Below, piece by piece: positions 21,111-31,394 of a stretch of 64,000 nt of DNA. The notes beneath the pieces were generated by a model, which was given only the letters and a program-made list of their open reading frames with translations, had not been told where the DNA came from and did not search any database. Source of the stretch: Dugong dugon. Lineage: Eukaryota; Chordata; Mammalia; Sirenia; Dugongidae. The translations under genes were made by a program, and so were the position numbers. The first letter of the stretch is position 1. Every line of letters starts with the position of its first letter. Where the stretch lies: the NCBI GenBank assembly GCA_030035585.1, contig CM057462.1, forward strand, positions 61,290,734 through 61,354,733. Direction: 5' to 3'.

Positions 21111-21754
21111 GGCCTTGGAAGGAGCTTTAGGAGGGTGGGATGGTCAGATAAGGTTCCTGGGGGAATGGGGGGGATGGGGTAGGTGGGTGGGTACTGCTCT
21201 GGGCGTGGAAGTGTAGGTAGGATTCGGGACCTGCATTCCAGGAGGTGTCTAACATGATAAAAGGCATGGAGGTGGGTATATGCATGTTGTGTTGGGAGAC
21301 TGGGGAGGGGGCTCTGTGCTGGTCCAGGGTGAGGACAGGCTGGATGCAGGCCCACCCACCTCAATCATTTCTCCATTTTACAGATGGTAAAACTAAAGTC
21401 GTCCTGGGCTGGGGCTGCAGAGCCCGGGTTTGTGGCTATGCTGCACTGGATAGAGAAAAGGAATAATAGGGATAGAAACTTGGATTTGAGCATGACGAGT
21501 AAAGTCCTTTGCTCTCGAACTCAGATCAAGGCTAAAGCGGGTGGCTGGACCTAAGTGCGAGCTGAAGGCTCCGGGTAGTGTCCAGAAGGCCTTGTCCTGC
21601 AGTTGTCAGAGATGTGGCTGGCTAGGAGACAACCACAGCCCAAGTGTGGCAAGGGGAGTTCCGAGGATGCTGGGGCCTGATTCCCCTTCATTACTCGTCA
21701 CGGAGGTGGCTCCAAGAGACCTGCACTTCTCCAGGGACCAAACAGACCAGGTCC
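21111..21754. other. Unique noncoding sequence with a small MIR relic
   Basis: Mostly G-rich unique DNA. 21362-21430 ('ctccattttacagatggtaaaactaaag') looks like a reverse MIR core. Confidence 0.4.
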
Positions 21755-21756
21755 AC

Positions 21757-21816
21757 CTTAAAACCAAAAACCAAACCCATTGCTGTTGAGTTGATTCCGG
21801 CTCATAGCCGCCTGGA
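21757..21816 (-). repeat. AfroSINE tail fragment
   Basis: 'accaaacccattgctgttgagttgattccggctcatagccgcc' is the 3' end only. The head is missing. Confidence 0.75.
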
Positions 21817-21914
21817 TTCCTATTTGGCTGGCTCAGGGCCCTGCATGGCGGTACGTTAGGCAACAGGTAGGAAATCCACCTTCTGTAACAAAAACAGGAA
21901 AGCTTCACCCCTCC

Positions 21915-22125
21915 CCGCAGACCCGGACACACATATACATACCTTCACATACCCAGGAAGAGACACACCTGCACACACAGAGACACACATGCACACGCAG
22001 ATGTTCATGCACTTGCAGACACACATGTGCACACAGACACAGGTACATATGCAAACACGTGTGCACACACAGGCACGTGTGTACATGCAGACATGCGTGC
22101 ACATGTGCCTGCAGAACCACAGAGA
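21915..22125. repeat. CA-rich degenerate tandem tract
   Basis: Alternating purine/pyrimidine sequence of ACACACATGCACACAG-like units with frequent TG interruptions. It explains the Cys/Val/Met-rich open frames on both strands. Confidence 0.85.
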
Positions 22126-22184
22126 CGCCCAGGTGCTCCTGTGTCTCTGGAATCTGCCCTCCCGGCTGTGTTCTGCTGATGGAA

Positions 22185-22410
22185 TGCCGTAATATTTTTC
22201 TACTAAATGTTGCATTTGTTGTGCCTTTTAGTAGCTCCCCTCATTAAAAACGATATTATCCCCATAAATAAGCCCGCACCCGAGAAGAGTCCCCGACTCC
22301 ATTTCTCTTCCTAATTGAGACACTTAGCTTTGATTTGCACGTTGGCACGTACCGAGTGGATTAATTTTCAATTAATGCTCCTGGGCGGGCAGCTGCAGGC
22401 GGTGTGGGCT
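22185..22410. promoter_or_regulatory. Candidate conserved noncoding element with homeodomain palindrome
   Basis: Repeat-free AT-rich block. A perfect inverted pair, ATTAATT-ttc-AATTAAT, lies at 22360-22376. A second inverted repeat, CTACTAAA/TTTAGTAG, at 22200-22207 and 22227-22234 can form a stem with a 19-base loop. Further sites include 'cctaattgagac', 'tttgatttgcacg' and a GCACGT repeat ('gcacgttggcacgt'). Such clustering is typical of developmental enhancers. Confidence 0.5.
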
Positions 22411-22869
22411 CGCAGCCCAGTGGCCTGGGAACAGCCGCCTAGGGAGCAGGGGCAAGGGCCGGTGGGGACCGGGAGAACCCAGCTAGGGTTTGTCTCTGAT
22501 GTTTCCTGGCAGCGTGAAGGAGGTCACTGGGACTGTCTGGCGCTTTGTGGTTTTGTTCTTTGTGGGAAAGTGGTCCCTGGGAGCCTCATCTGTGCCAAGC
22601 ACCCTACTCCCCTACCTGGAAAGGGCTCCCAGATTCTGGCCCCTTTGCTCCTGTTGGTCGTGGGAGCTGCTCAACCACTGGTAGTTTGGGGCCCTGCTTT
22701 GTGAGTCTGGCAGCGTTGAGTAAACCTGGTTCTGGTGGTCTCAGTGCCATTGCTGAGTGGGGCTGGGAGTTAGTGCTGCTGCCCGCAGACCTGGTGCCCT
22801 GTATGTGGGTGGCTGTGCCTTGGGAGGACTGAGGGCCTGTGTCCCATAAATGGTCAAAGAGCTTGAGAC
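22411..22869. other. Unique GC-rich DNA
   Basis: No repeat family recognised. A 129-codon forward open frame (22315-22704) overlaps the preceding element and lacks any recognisable motif. Confidence 0.4.
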
Positions 22870-23055
22870 AAACTTGGAATCACAGTTCTGCTCTGCCACT
22901 TCCTAACCGGGCAGCCTTGAGCCACTTACGTTTATCTTCTCCGAGGCTTAGTTTCCTCATCTGTAAAATGAGGATATAAGAATAAGTACCTCAAAGTGTT
23001 GTTGTGGGAATGAAATGAGACAATGCAAGTCCTGCTGGTGCTCAACAGTGTTTAG
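22870..23055 (+). repeat. MIR SINE
   Basis: 'gttctgctctgccacttcctaacc', 'tagtttcctcatctgtaaaatgaggat', 'gttgttgtgggaatgaaatgag'. Confidence 0.88.
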
Positions 23056-23104
23056 CTTTCGCCTCCTTCCTCCCTCTCTTCTTCCTCTTTCTTCTCCTTT
23101 GATA

Positions 23105-23250
23105 TTCAAAATGTGGTCCTTGGACGTGCAACATTGGTATCTCCCGGATGCCGGTTAGAAATGCAGAATCTGCTGAATCTGAATCTTCATTTCAACAAGA
23201 TGCTCACGGGTTCCTTATGCGTGGACAAGTTTGTGAAGCCCTGATTTAGT
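23105..23250 (+). mobile_element. MER5A-type hAT DNA transposon relic
   Basis: 'atgtggtccttggacgtgcaacattgg', 'ggttagaaatgcagaatctgctgaatctg' and 'aagtttgtgaagccctg' follow the MER5A pattern. It is nonautonomous with no transposase. Confidence 0.72.
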
Positions 23251-23344
23251 ATAGCTCTTGGCACAAGGTAAGGGCCAAAATGTGATAGTTGTCACGGTTG
23301 TAGTCTAATAAGAATCTCTTATATTAAGATAGGTTCTGGTGCTG

Positions 23345-23557
23345 CAAAAAGGAGCCCTGGTGGCGCAGTGCTTAAGCGCTTGGCTGCTAACCAAAAGGTT
23401 GGCGGTTCAAACCCACCAGCCACTCCGGGGTAGAAAGATATGGCAGTCTGCTTCTGTAAAGAAGCCTTGGAAACCCTACGGAACAATTCTACTCTATCCT
23501 ATAGGGTTGCTTTGAGTTGGAATCGACTTGATGGCAAGGGGTTTGGTTATTTTGGTT
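23345..23557 (+). repeat. AfroSINE, full type
   Basis: Close to consensus: 'aggagccctggtggcgcagtgcttaagcgcttggctgctaaccaaaagg', 'gaaagatatggcagtctgc', 'gaatcgacttgatggcaagggg'. The near-duplicate ttctggtgctg/ttctgatgctg flanks it at 23334-23344 and 23558-23568. Confidence 0.95.
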
Positions 23558-23599
23558 TTCTGATGCTGGAGAGAAGACTGGGAGCTCAGATTATGCCTC

Positions 23600-23740
23600 T
23601 GCAAGTTAGTAGCGGTGTACCTACTTCTCTCTTCCTGCCTCATGGTCCATATCTGTGAAAAACGGGGATAATGATGCCACGCCTCAGAGCTGCCTTAAGA
23701 GAAGGTGGTTCATACAGATTTGTGGAATGTGATTCTGAGA
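23600..23740 (+). repeat. MIR SINE, weak
   Basis: 'gtccatatctgtgaaaaacggggataatgatgcc' resembles the MIR core. The flanks are too diverged for certainty. Confidence 0.45.
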
Positions 23741-23764
23741 TACTGAAGCTCTAAAAGCATTTTT

Positions 23765-24105
23765 GGGGGCAATAGCGGTTCACTGGCAGAATTCTCACCT
23801 TCCATGCTGGAGATCTGGGTTCGATTCCTGGCCAATATACCTCATGCATGGCCACTACCTTGCATATTGCTATGATGCTTAACAAATTTCGCCGAAGTTT
23901 CTAGACTAAGACGGACTAGGAAGGAAAGCCTGGAGATCTGGAGATCTACTTAAAAAAATCAGCCAATGAAAACCCTATGGAGCACAGCAGTCTGATCTGC
24001 AACTGATCGGGAATGGCGTAGAACCAGGCTGCATTTCACTGTACATGGGTTCGTCATAATTCAGGGGGTGGGGGGACCTCATGGCAGCTAACAACAGCAA
24101 TAACA
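23765..24105 (+). repeat. tRNA-Gly-headed SINE with RTE-derived body
   Basis: 'gcggttcactggcagaattctcaccttccatgctggagatctgggttcgattcctggcc' retains a clear B box. The body is 'agactaagacggactaggaaggaaagcctgg..aaaatcagccaatg'. The near-duplicate aaaagcattttt/aaaagcagtttt lies at 23753-23764 and 24106-24117. Confidence 0.9.
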
Positions 24106-24117
24106 AAAAGCAGTTTT

Positions 24118-24262
24118 ACGTATGTTTGATTTATTCTGCCTGCTATTGTTCCCATTTTATAGTGAGAAATTGAGGTACTTTAACACCAAGTGCTTATTTC
24201 AAGGTCATTCAGCCAGTCAGCTATAGTACTGGGTCCCGTCCTCGGATCTTGAGTCTCTGACC
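24118..24262 (-). repeat. MIR SINE
   Basis: 'attgttcccattttatagtgagaaattgaggtac', 'caaggtcattcagccagtc'. Confidence 0.65.
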
Positions 24263-24479
24263 AGTACAAGACAGACATCAGGTATACAAGCTGGAAATCC
24301 CCTTAGAGGTCTTCTAGATCAGCCAGGTCAGGACACGTTGAGGGTCCTGGGACCGTCTCATCTGGCTCTCCCCCAACGAACACCCTTCAGGGTGATCTCT
24401 TGGTGTATTGTGCTGTTGGCTGTTTGCTTCTTGTTTGTGGCGGCGGTGGCAGACCAAGGAGGGGGTGGGGAAAGGAAGG

Positions 24480-24830
24480 ATGGAGCAGCTCTGGGATTTG
24501 ATGGTTAATTAAAATGTCCTCAGAGGTGTTCAATCTACAATCTACGGCTTGAATCTGCAATGACCCAGCTCCTCCCTGGCAGAGTATGTAGCTTTCCTGG
24601 GGGTGGCAACAGGAGGCCCATTGTCTTCCTCCTGGTCCTCGGAGGCCTGGTACCGGGCAGTGCTGTTGATGCTGCTTCCAAAATATTCTCATCTCGTTTC
24701 CATAATAGTTTCTGTCACCAGTCTTGACAGGCCAGCCATTAAGTCTTTGGCAAAATTGTAAGAATTATTAACATATGAGGTTTTATATTATTTGACAGCT
24801 GTCGGCTCCTTTAGAATTCACATCACCCTG
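24480..24830. promoter_or_regulatory. Candidate conserved noncoding element with MEIS/TGIF-like palindrome
   Basis: Repeat-free block. TTAATTAA is at 24505-24512. 'gtaagaattattaacatatgagg' lies near 24760. GACAGCTGTC is a perfect 10-base palindrome at 24794-24803, combining two TGACAG-like halves around a CAGCTG E-box. AT-rich islands alternate with GC-rich sequence. Confidence 0.48.
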
Positions 24831-25039
24831 TCCCCTCCCTCCTGTCTCCTCTCCCTCATCTCCCCGCTCCTCACCCCATAGGACGGGAAGGGGCCGATCA
24901 GGCACTGGGGAATGATGGGGAAGACACAAGCCCATCTCAGGCTTCACTCATGGGCATGTGCTCCTACACATATCTGTGGAATGTCCTCCGAGCCCCTCAA
25001 GTCTCATCTCTGGTCCTAACCTGGAATCTTCCTCAGCAT

Positions 25040-25395
25040 CCACCAACCTCATCCGCATCCTTGGCTTCAGTGGCTTCAGTGACAAACCCCAACTCTCCAT
25101 TTACTCCCCACTCTGCCTTCTGAGCCCCACATACCCTATTTGTCTCCTGGACATCTCTCTGATGCTCCAAAGACTCCTCACCCAACATGACCCAAACCAA
25201 ACATCCTCCAGCAACCACCCTGGCTCTTCCTCTTGAGGTTCTATCTCAGTCCCTCGATCCACCATCCATCCAGTCTCCCAGACCAGAAATCCAAGGGTCA
25301 CCCTAGTCTTCTCTCCCTCCTACATCCTTACGGTCTCCAGTTCCCAAGCCCTGTCCATTCTGTTTCCTAGAAGTCTCCGAAGTGTCTCTGAAGAC
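25040..25395 (+). repeat. L2 LINE internal segment
   Basis: 'ctctatttgtctcctggacatctctctgatgctcc'-style text and 'ccaagggtcaccctagtcttctctcc' correspond to the L2 region upstream of that at 13505. Confidence 0.6.
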
Positions 25396-25469
25396 TTTGA
25401 AGAGTCTCTTGACTCTACCCTCTCCTCTCCATTCCCATAGTCTTTGCCCTAGTCTAGGTCTGGTCCTCC

Positions 25470-25958
25470 CTTACTGGGCCACCACATGTGTTTCCTCACT
25501 GGTCAGTGCCTTGCCCATACCCCCTTGGGCCTTCCCGCCATAATGCACGTGCATGTCCAATTTCCAAATGCCTGCAGACTTTCTCTGTGGCTGCTGTCTC
25601 TCTGTCCCCCAAAGCAATCAGGAAGTGTTGGAGAACTAATGCCCCTCCCCATTTCTCAGGGCCCCTCTCAACCAATTGCTGATGGGAGTTTATGTATAAA
25701 TATCCCAGCTTTCCCCCCTTGGGTAGCATAACACTGAGGCACATGGTCTACAATGACTCTCACAGTTCCCCAGTGGAATTAAACTCCATTTCCCCCCTGA
25801 AATAACTGGCTTAACAAAGGTAGCCTTCACTGGCTTCCTTCCCTTCCCCTGTCTCACTTCTCACCCCCTACTGGTGTTCCCTGGGGTCACCTCTCAGATA
25901 AATGACTTGCACTCAGATGCTTGTCTCAGAGTTTGCTTCTAGGGGAACCCACACCAGG
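25470..25958 (+). repeat. Old solo LTR (ERVL-like)
   Basis: A TATA-like 'gtttatgtataaatatcccagc' (25688-25709), 'gggtagcataacactgaggc', and a 3' part 'agataaatgacttgcactcagatgcttgtctcagagtttgcttctaggggaaccc'. The 3' portion resembles that of the LTR at 62700-63210. No internal genes are seen. Confidence 0.6.
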
Positions 25959-26177
25959 ACAAGGCTCATCCCGCCCATCCTGCACACTGCAGCCAAGATG
26001 AGCCTTGGGACACGCACATCTGACTCTCACTCCCTTTTCGGGATTGAATGGGGCATCCTCAGTGCCTTAACCCTTGTTTTTGTTTCATCACACTGCTACA
26101 GCAAAGGGAGGGTCTTCCTAATGCCTGTGGACCTGGATCCAGAAAACCTGAATACATAGAATACTTGGGGATCGCTA
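25959..26177. other. Unique noncoding sequence
   Basis: No repeat recognised. It ends at the duplication of the next SINE. Confidence 0.4.
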
Positions 26178-26189
26178 TTTGCATTTCAA

Positions 26190-26548
26190 TGAGGGCTTGG
26201 TGGCTCAGTAGTAGAATCCTCGGCTTCCATGCCAGCGACTTGGGTTCAATTCCTGGGCAATGCACCTCATGTGCAGCTGTCACCTGTCTGTCAGTGGAGG
26301 CTTGTGTGTTGCTACAGGCTGTTGAACAGGTTTCAGTGGAACTTCCAGACTAAGACAGACTAGGAAGAAAGACCTGGCAATATACTTCCAAAAAATCAGT
26401 CAGTTGAAAACCCTATGCATCACAGAAATCTGATCTGCAACCTATCATGGGGATGGTGCAGGATCTGGCAGCCTTTCATTTCTTTGTGCATGGCGTGGCC
26501 ATGAGTGGGGGAGTAACTCAACAGCAGCTAGCAATAATAGCAACAACA
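26190..26548 (+). repeat. tRNA-Gly-headed SINE with RTE-derived body
   Basis: 'tggtggctcagtagtagaatcctcggcttccatgccagc', 'gggttcaattcctggg', 'cctgtctgtcagtggaggcttgtgtgttgctac', ending in CAACAA units. The near-duplicate tttgcatttcaa/tttacatttcaa lies at 26178-26189 and 26549-26560. Confidence 0.92.
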
Positions 26549-26589
26549 TTTACATTTCAAAAGCAGTCACCACAGGCCTCAGATAGTAT

Positions 26590-27110
26590 GCTTTTTAGGT
26601 AACTTTATTTGATGAAGTTTTGCATTTATACAGCCATTGAATAATATAGATAGAGGACATCAATGTTAAAGAGAAACACAGTCCCAGATATCAAAACATA
26701 AAGGTATGCTAAATAAACCTTGTATTGATTGGCACAAGAATTAGCAAAGTAATAGATATGTCCAAAATAGGACCCTAATATACAAAAAAAGTGGCATTTC
26801 AAATTAGTGTCAAAAGAGTAGGTTAGGCAAGAAATGGTAATGGATAATTGGTTAATTATTTGGGAAAATTCCCAGTGGATCAAAATGTTAATGTAAAAAA
26901 CAAAACCATAAAAGAACTAGAAGAAAAAGTGATTACCTCAGGAGGGCAAGCCTTCTCAAGCATAAAAACAAGGGAAGCAGCTACAGACTGTGAGACCTGA
27001 CAAAAAAATAAAAATATTCCAAAGTTAAAAAACAGACTAACTGGGAAAATATATTGGTAGTATATACTACAGAAAAAAAGGAATTGAATTTAATTAAATC
27101 AGTCTCCATT
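26590..27110 (+). repeat. Old L1 ORF2 fragment
   Basis: AT-rich forward L1: 'gtggcatttcaaattagtg', 'ggataattggttaattatttgggaaaat', 'aaccataaaagaactagaagaaaaagtg', 'gggcaagccttctcaagc'. No intact frame. Confidence 0.7.
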
Positions 27111-27689
27111 TTAGTTCACTGCAGACAACTGGTGTCATATACATAAAAAATCAGCAAAAGCTAGAACAAATCCTGGAAAAGCAAATATTCGGTCATCTGC
27201 TCATGGAAGTGCTTACCCTCATGATCCGGAAGTTCTTCGTGGTATCCAACCTCCATTCTTCTTGCTGCAATGGGAGCCTTCAGTCCTTGCTGCAAGTAGG
27301 AGAGCCTTTCCTTGAGGTGACTTCACACACTATGCATGGTTCACAGGGCCACCAGGCAGGGAGGCCTGAGTGCATACATGTATTGGCAGCCTCTCTAAAG
27401 GTCCAGGAGGGCGCAGGCTTCTCAGAAGGACTCACCGGATCTTCAGCTCAGACACATGGGCCCCTAGCTGGCCCTGATCTCATGCTGTCCTTCTCCCTGT
27501 CCCCATCTCCACCCTGAATCCATCCTGATGCTACCTGGGCCTTGTCCCAAACCCCATCACAAGCCCCTTCTCAAGCCCCATTTGGATCCCAGTCTTGAGC
27601 CATCCCTGACCCCCACTGCACCCACTCTGGGCCTTGTCCTGAGTCCCATGGTCAGGTCCTGCGGGGCCACTCGGCCGCTCTGAGTCGGG
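27111..27689. other. Unique noncoding sequence
   Basis: Includes 'tcatgatccggaagttcttcg', an ETS-like CCGGAAGT at 27223-27230, and an imperfect internal repeat ('tgctgcaatggg..tgctgcaagtagg'). No family recognised. Confidence 0.35.
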
Positions 27690-27900
27690 CCGTCTGTGAA
27701 GGGAACAGATTGGCTCTCCATGGACGTGGCAGCAGCGCAGAAACTAATCCACTTTTATCTCGTTATGGTGACAGCCACCCTGTTAAATGGAATGGACTAT
27801 TGATTCGGAGCTCACTTCCAGCCCGAGGATTTTCCATCAGAGGCCCGAGTAGAATAGGAGAAAAGCAACACTTATTAACAAGGGTGCCAGTCAGGGAGAG
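27690..27900. promoter_or_regulatory. Candidate conserved noncoding element
   Basis: Repeat-free. Contains CTAATCC (OTX/PITX-like, 27744-27750), GTGACAG (MEIS-like, 27768-27774), 'ttttatctcg' and 'ctattgattcgg', and ends 'aacacttattaacaagg'. It lies 150 bases left of the large CA-type array. Confidence 0.45.
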
Positions 27901-28055
27901 GCTGGAGTGGGGGCAGGGACTGGGCAGGCACCGTGCCAGGGTTGGCATCCAGGCCTCCAGGGGCACTGGGGATCCCTGCTGAGACCCAGGGCCTGAGGGA
28001 GTGCCTTCTTCCCTCCTCCCTCAAGTCGGACAGGGTGGGTGAGGGGCAGAGACTC

Positions 28056-28943
28056 ATGCACACACAACTGGCTCATATGTTCATACAATGCTGACATACA
28101 CCCAACACCGACACACGTGTACCCAAGGCTGACACACATGTGCACCTAACAGTGACTCACACATACACCTGAGGCTGACACACACACGTATACAATGCTG
28201 ACACACACATACTCCCAGCACTGACACATACTAATCCAACACTGACACACATGCTCATACAATGCTGACAAGCATACACCCAACGCTGACACACATCTAC
28301 ATACAACACTGACACATACATACACCCAATGCTGGCGCACATACTCATACAACGCTGGCACACATGTACACACAACACTGACACACACATATACCCAATA
28401 TTGACCTATGTACACACAGTGTTTCTGACACACGGAAACACACACACCCATCACTGAAACACGTATAAATTAAATGGTGACACTGAAACACACAGTCCGG
28501 ACTTACATATATATTCAACACTTATATTTGTAGACACACAACACTGACACACATACACACCCAACACAGACCCACATACACTCATACGCTCGATGCTGAC
28601 ACACACATACATCCAATACCGACACACACACTCACCCAATGCTGACACATCCATACTTTCAATGCTGACACCATATACACACAATGCTCACACACATATA
28701 CACCCAATGCAGATACACACCTATCCATAAGGCTGACACACCCTTGCTCACAGTGCTGACACACACCCAATGCTGATACGTACATAAACACACAATCACT
28801 GGCCCACATACGATACACACACCAGGACACACAAGCATACACGCCCAAGTGACACGTATGTGCCACACCAACAGCCTAATACTGACAGATGCAAACACAA
28901 TAGTGAGGCTGGCATATGCACGTGTCATCTACTACTGACACAC
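28056..28943. repeat. Degenerate minisatellite, units like CAACACTGACACACATACACC
   Basis: About 40 diverged copies of a roughly 20-base unit built around 'ctgacacacat'. The reverse strand gives Cys/Val/Ser-rich open frames of up to about 100 codons, which are artefacts of the repeat. The array resumes after the SINE that follows. Confidence 0.9.
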
Positions 28944-29208
28944 AGGAGTCCCTGAATGGTGCAAATGGCTAATGCATTTGGTTGCTAAGCAAAAGGCTGG
29001 AAGTTCGAGTCCACATAGAGACACCTCAGAAGAAAGGCCTAGTGATCTACTTCCAAAAAAATCAGTCATTGAAAATCTTATAGAGCATAAGGGTCTGATC
29101 CACAATCTGCCATGGGAATGGTGCCGGACTGGGCATTGTTTTGTTCCCTTGTGCATGGGGTTGCCATGAGATGGGGACGGACTTGGTGACAGCTAACAAC
29201 AACCACCA
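28944..29208 (+). repeat. AfroSINE, long-body type, inserted in the minisatellite
   Basis: 'aggagtccctgaatggtgcaaatgg', 'cctcagaagaaaggcctagtgatctacttcc', 'tcagtcattgaaaatc', 'gttgccatgagatggggacgg'. Array units occur on both sides. Confidence 0.9.
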
Positions 29209-29286
29209 ATACACAAGTTAGTGATACACACATAAAATATGCATACCTATGCACACTATTGACACACACACACTCATACACCCACT
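29209..29286. repeat. Continuation of the CA-type minisatellite
   Basis: 'gtgatacacacataaaatatgc' and 'ctattgacacacacacac' match the array left of the SINE. Confidence 0.8.
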
Positions 29287-29429
29287 GGCTGTGTCTTTTT
29301 TTCAGTTCCCCAGTCATTATGGAACAGCCGTCTCTGCTATGTCCTAGGTGGGTGCAGGGGCTGGATAGGAGAGTCAGACCCAGCCTCTGCTTACAAGCAA
29401 GTGGCTGAAGGCATTCAGGTCTTGCCTTC

Positions 29430-29540
29430 CACCACTTGGAGACTGGCCTTCATGAAGGGTTTTTAAAATAAAAGTTTTTACCCTTGTCCTTCCCTCCACC
29501 AGATACACCCTTCACCCTAAGCCTGCTTGGGGAACTTCAA
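29430..29540 (+). repeat. Local direct repeat, copy 1
   Basis: 'ggagactggccttcatgaagggttttt..aataaaagttttt' and 'ccagatacacccttcaccctaa' recur at 31790-31895. The family is not recognised. Confidence 0.6.
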
Positions 29541-29559
29541 CTCGCCCAGGGCCTGGCTT

Positions 29560-29650
29560 TCTCACTGACCAGTTCTGTGGTCCTGGACAAGTCCCGGGCC
29601 TTTCTTGGGCTTCTGTCCCCACTTGTAAAATGGGGGCCTGGGTTGCACGC
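29560..29650 (+). repeat. MIR SINE, partial
   Basis: 'tgtggtcctggacaagtcccgggcc' and 'cccacttgtaaaatggggg'. Confidence 0.65.
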
Positions 29651-29984
29651 TCTCCAAGGACCTCCCCCATTCTGACACCAGGAGACCCTGGAATTCAGGG
29701 TTGTTCAAAGAGCCTGGGTGAGTTGGGGAGGGGAGTGGTGGAAGGCAAGACCTGAATGCCTCTATCTGCCTGTCCTGGCCCATTTCCAGGCACTGTGGCT
29801 GTGTGGTCTGGGAGGAGCAATGTCCTGCCTCTGACCCTCTCCTGTCTGAGTCCTGGAGGCATCAGGGCCATACTCTAGTCAGGCCTTCCCAAGGCATTTC
29901 TGGAAAGTAGGATGGGGGCCAGAACACTGAAGATAGTGGCTCATATCCAGGGTGTCCAGAACCTCAGACTTTGCTGACACCGCC
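29651..29984. other. Unique noncoding sequence
   Basis: No recognised repeat. Confidence 0.4.
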
Positions 29985-30460
29985 CTGTAGTTCTGCTCTT
30001 CCCCACTTCAGCCCAGCTGTCCTCCCACCTAAGCCCAGCTGTTCTCCCTCTTCAGCCCAGCCACTCCCCCAGTGTAAACCAGTGGCTCCTCAACATTACT
30101 GGTAGTCAAGATGACCTTCCCATATCAGCCCAGCTGCTTCCTAGCGTGAGCTTAGCTGTTTTCCCACATCTGCCCACCGGCTCCCCAGGTGTTTTCCATG
30201 TTAACCAGCTGTTCTCTCTTATTAGACCAATGGTTTTGCTCTCTCATCAGGCCAGGTGTCCTCCACCCACATCTGTTTAGCTCCCTCCCCTCCTCCACAC
30301 CTTAGCTGTTCTACCCCAACATCAGCCCAGTAGTTCCTCCTCAGGCAGCCCAGCTGTTCCCCTCTACATCTGTTCAGCTCTTCTCTCCATCACACCAGCA
30401 CAGCTGTTTCCGCCTCCTCCCTACCAGCTGGCTCTTCTCTCCTACGTCAATCCAGTGGTG
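29985..30460. repeat. Degenerate minisatellite, units like cagcccagctgttctccc
   Basis: At least 14 diverged units of about 27-35 bases, each centred on 'cagcccagctgttc' or a close variant ('catcagcccagtagttcc', 'acatctgttcagctcttc'). The repetition is visible by eye and fills an otherwise unassigned stretch. Confidence 0.8.
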
Positions 30461-30855
30461 CTCTTTTCTGGGTGCCTTCCCAGGGAGCGGAAGGGGATAT
30501 ATTGGGATCCCCCCGTGCAGCTTCTCCGGCATTGCTAGAGGGTACCCCTTGCTCTGCTCCAACTTCCTTCACCCACGTGGGGGGCAAGGGCATGAATTAG
30601 GGTGTCTAATCCTGGAGTCATATCCTACTTTTCCCTGAGAGGGACAGGGTAGGATAAAGGAAGCACCCCAACCTAAGAGAAGGTAGAGAGAATCTAGGCA
30701 TTCCTGGGCTCCTAGACATAGGAGGGTTCCCAGCATCATCCTGAAGCCTTCCCAGAGCCAGGGCCTGGCATACCCCATCCCCAGACAGGAGAAGGGACCC
30801 CAGGCATTCCACAGCCACCTCAACTCCAGATAGCAGAGACATCCCCTCATCATCC
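30461..30855. other. Unique noncoding sequence
   Basis: No recognised repeat. A 109-codon minus-strand frame (30569-30898) runs into the SINE and is not called. Confidence 0.4.
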
Positions 30856-30869
30856 CCTTCCCCATATAG

Positions 30870-30999
30870 TCGTTACTGTTGAGTCGATCCTGACTCATAG
30901 TGACCCTACAAGACAGAGTAGAATTATCCTATAGGGTTTCCAAGGAGCAGCTGGTGGATTTGAACTGCCGACAGTTTGGTTAGCAGGCAAGCTCTTAAC
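30870..30999 (-). repeat. AfroSINE, internally deleted type, with perfect 14-base duplication
   Basis: 'gttgagtcgatcctgactcatagtgaccc', 'gggtttccaaggagcagctggtgg' (the middle is missing), 'ttagcaggcaagctcttaa'. The duplication ccttccccatatag is exact at 30856-30869 and 31000-31013. The tRNA head is truncated. Confidence 0.95.
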
Positions 31000-31013
31000 C
31001 CTTCCCCATATAG

Positions 31014-31394
31014 ACAGGAGCAACCCCTGGAATCACCTTCCCCACCCTAATTTGAACCCCAAGAGGAGAAAAGACAGATCTTGATTAAATACGCAAATTC
31101 AAGCAGATGGAGGAGCTGGATGATGGACGGGCTGTCAGGAAAGTATGTCACTGTGTGATGTGTGTGCCTTTGTGACTAGTGTGGGGGAGACTGCAGAGGG
31201 AAGGAGCCTGTGAAGGCTTGGGGGTGGTAGCGCTGCCTCTGGCCAAAGGGGCTGGACTGCCCGGGTCGGGGATAGGAAGGACTGGGATGCCCTTCCAGAG
31301 CGGGCTTGCCTGAGCCCTCCTGTGCCTAGCTCACCAGGCCTCTCCAGGCCAGGATGCTAATTCCACCAGATCAGGCCTGGGACAGGAGGGGATT
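31014..31394. other. Unique noncoding sequence
   Basis: Ordinary GC-moderate DNA leading into the next candidate element. Confidence 0.4.

Noticed and set aside
23765-23840. Possible functional tRNA-Gly gene
   Set aside because: The tRNA-like head has mismatches in the stems and is joined to a SINE body with a target duplication. It is a SINE promoter relic.
28146-28866. Cys/Val/Ser-rich minus-strand frames resembling small secreted proteins
   Set aside because: They are translations of the CTGACACACAT-type minisatellite in several phases, so the pattern is repeat-derived.
29985-30460. CRISPR-like array
   Set aside because: Units and spacers both vary and there is no constant repeat. The setting is a mammalian genome, so a degenerate minisatellite is the sensible reading.
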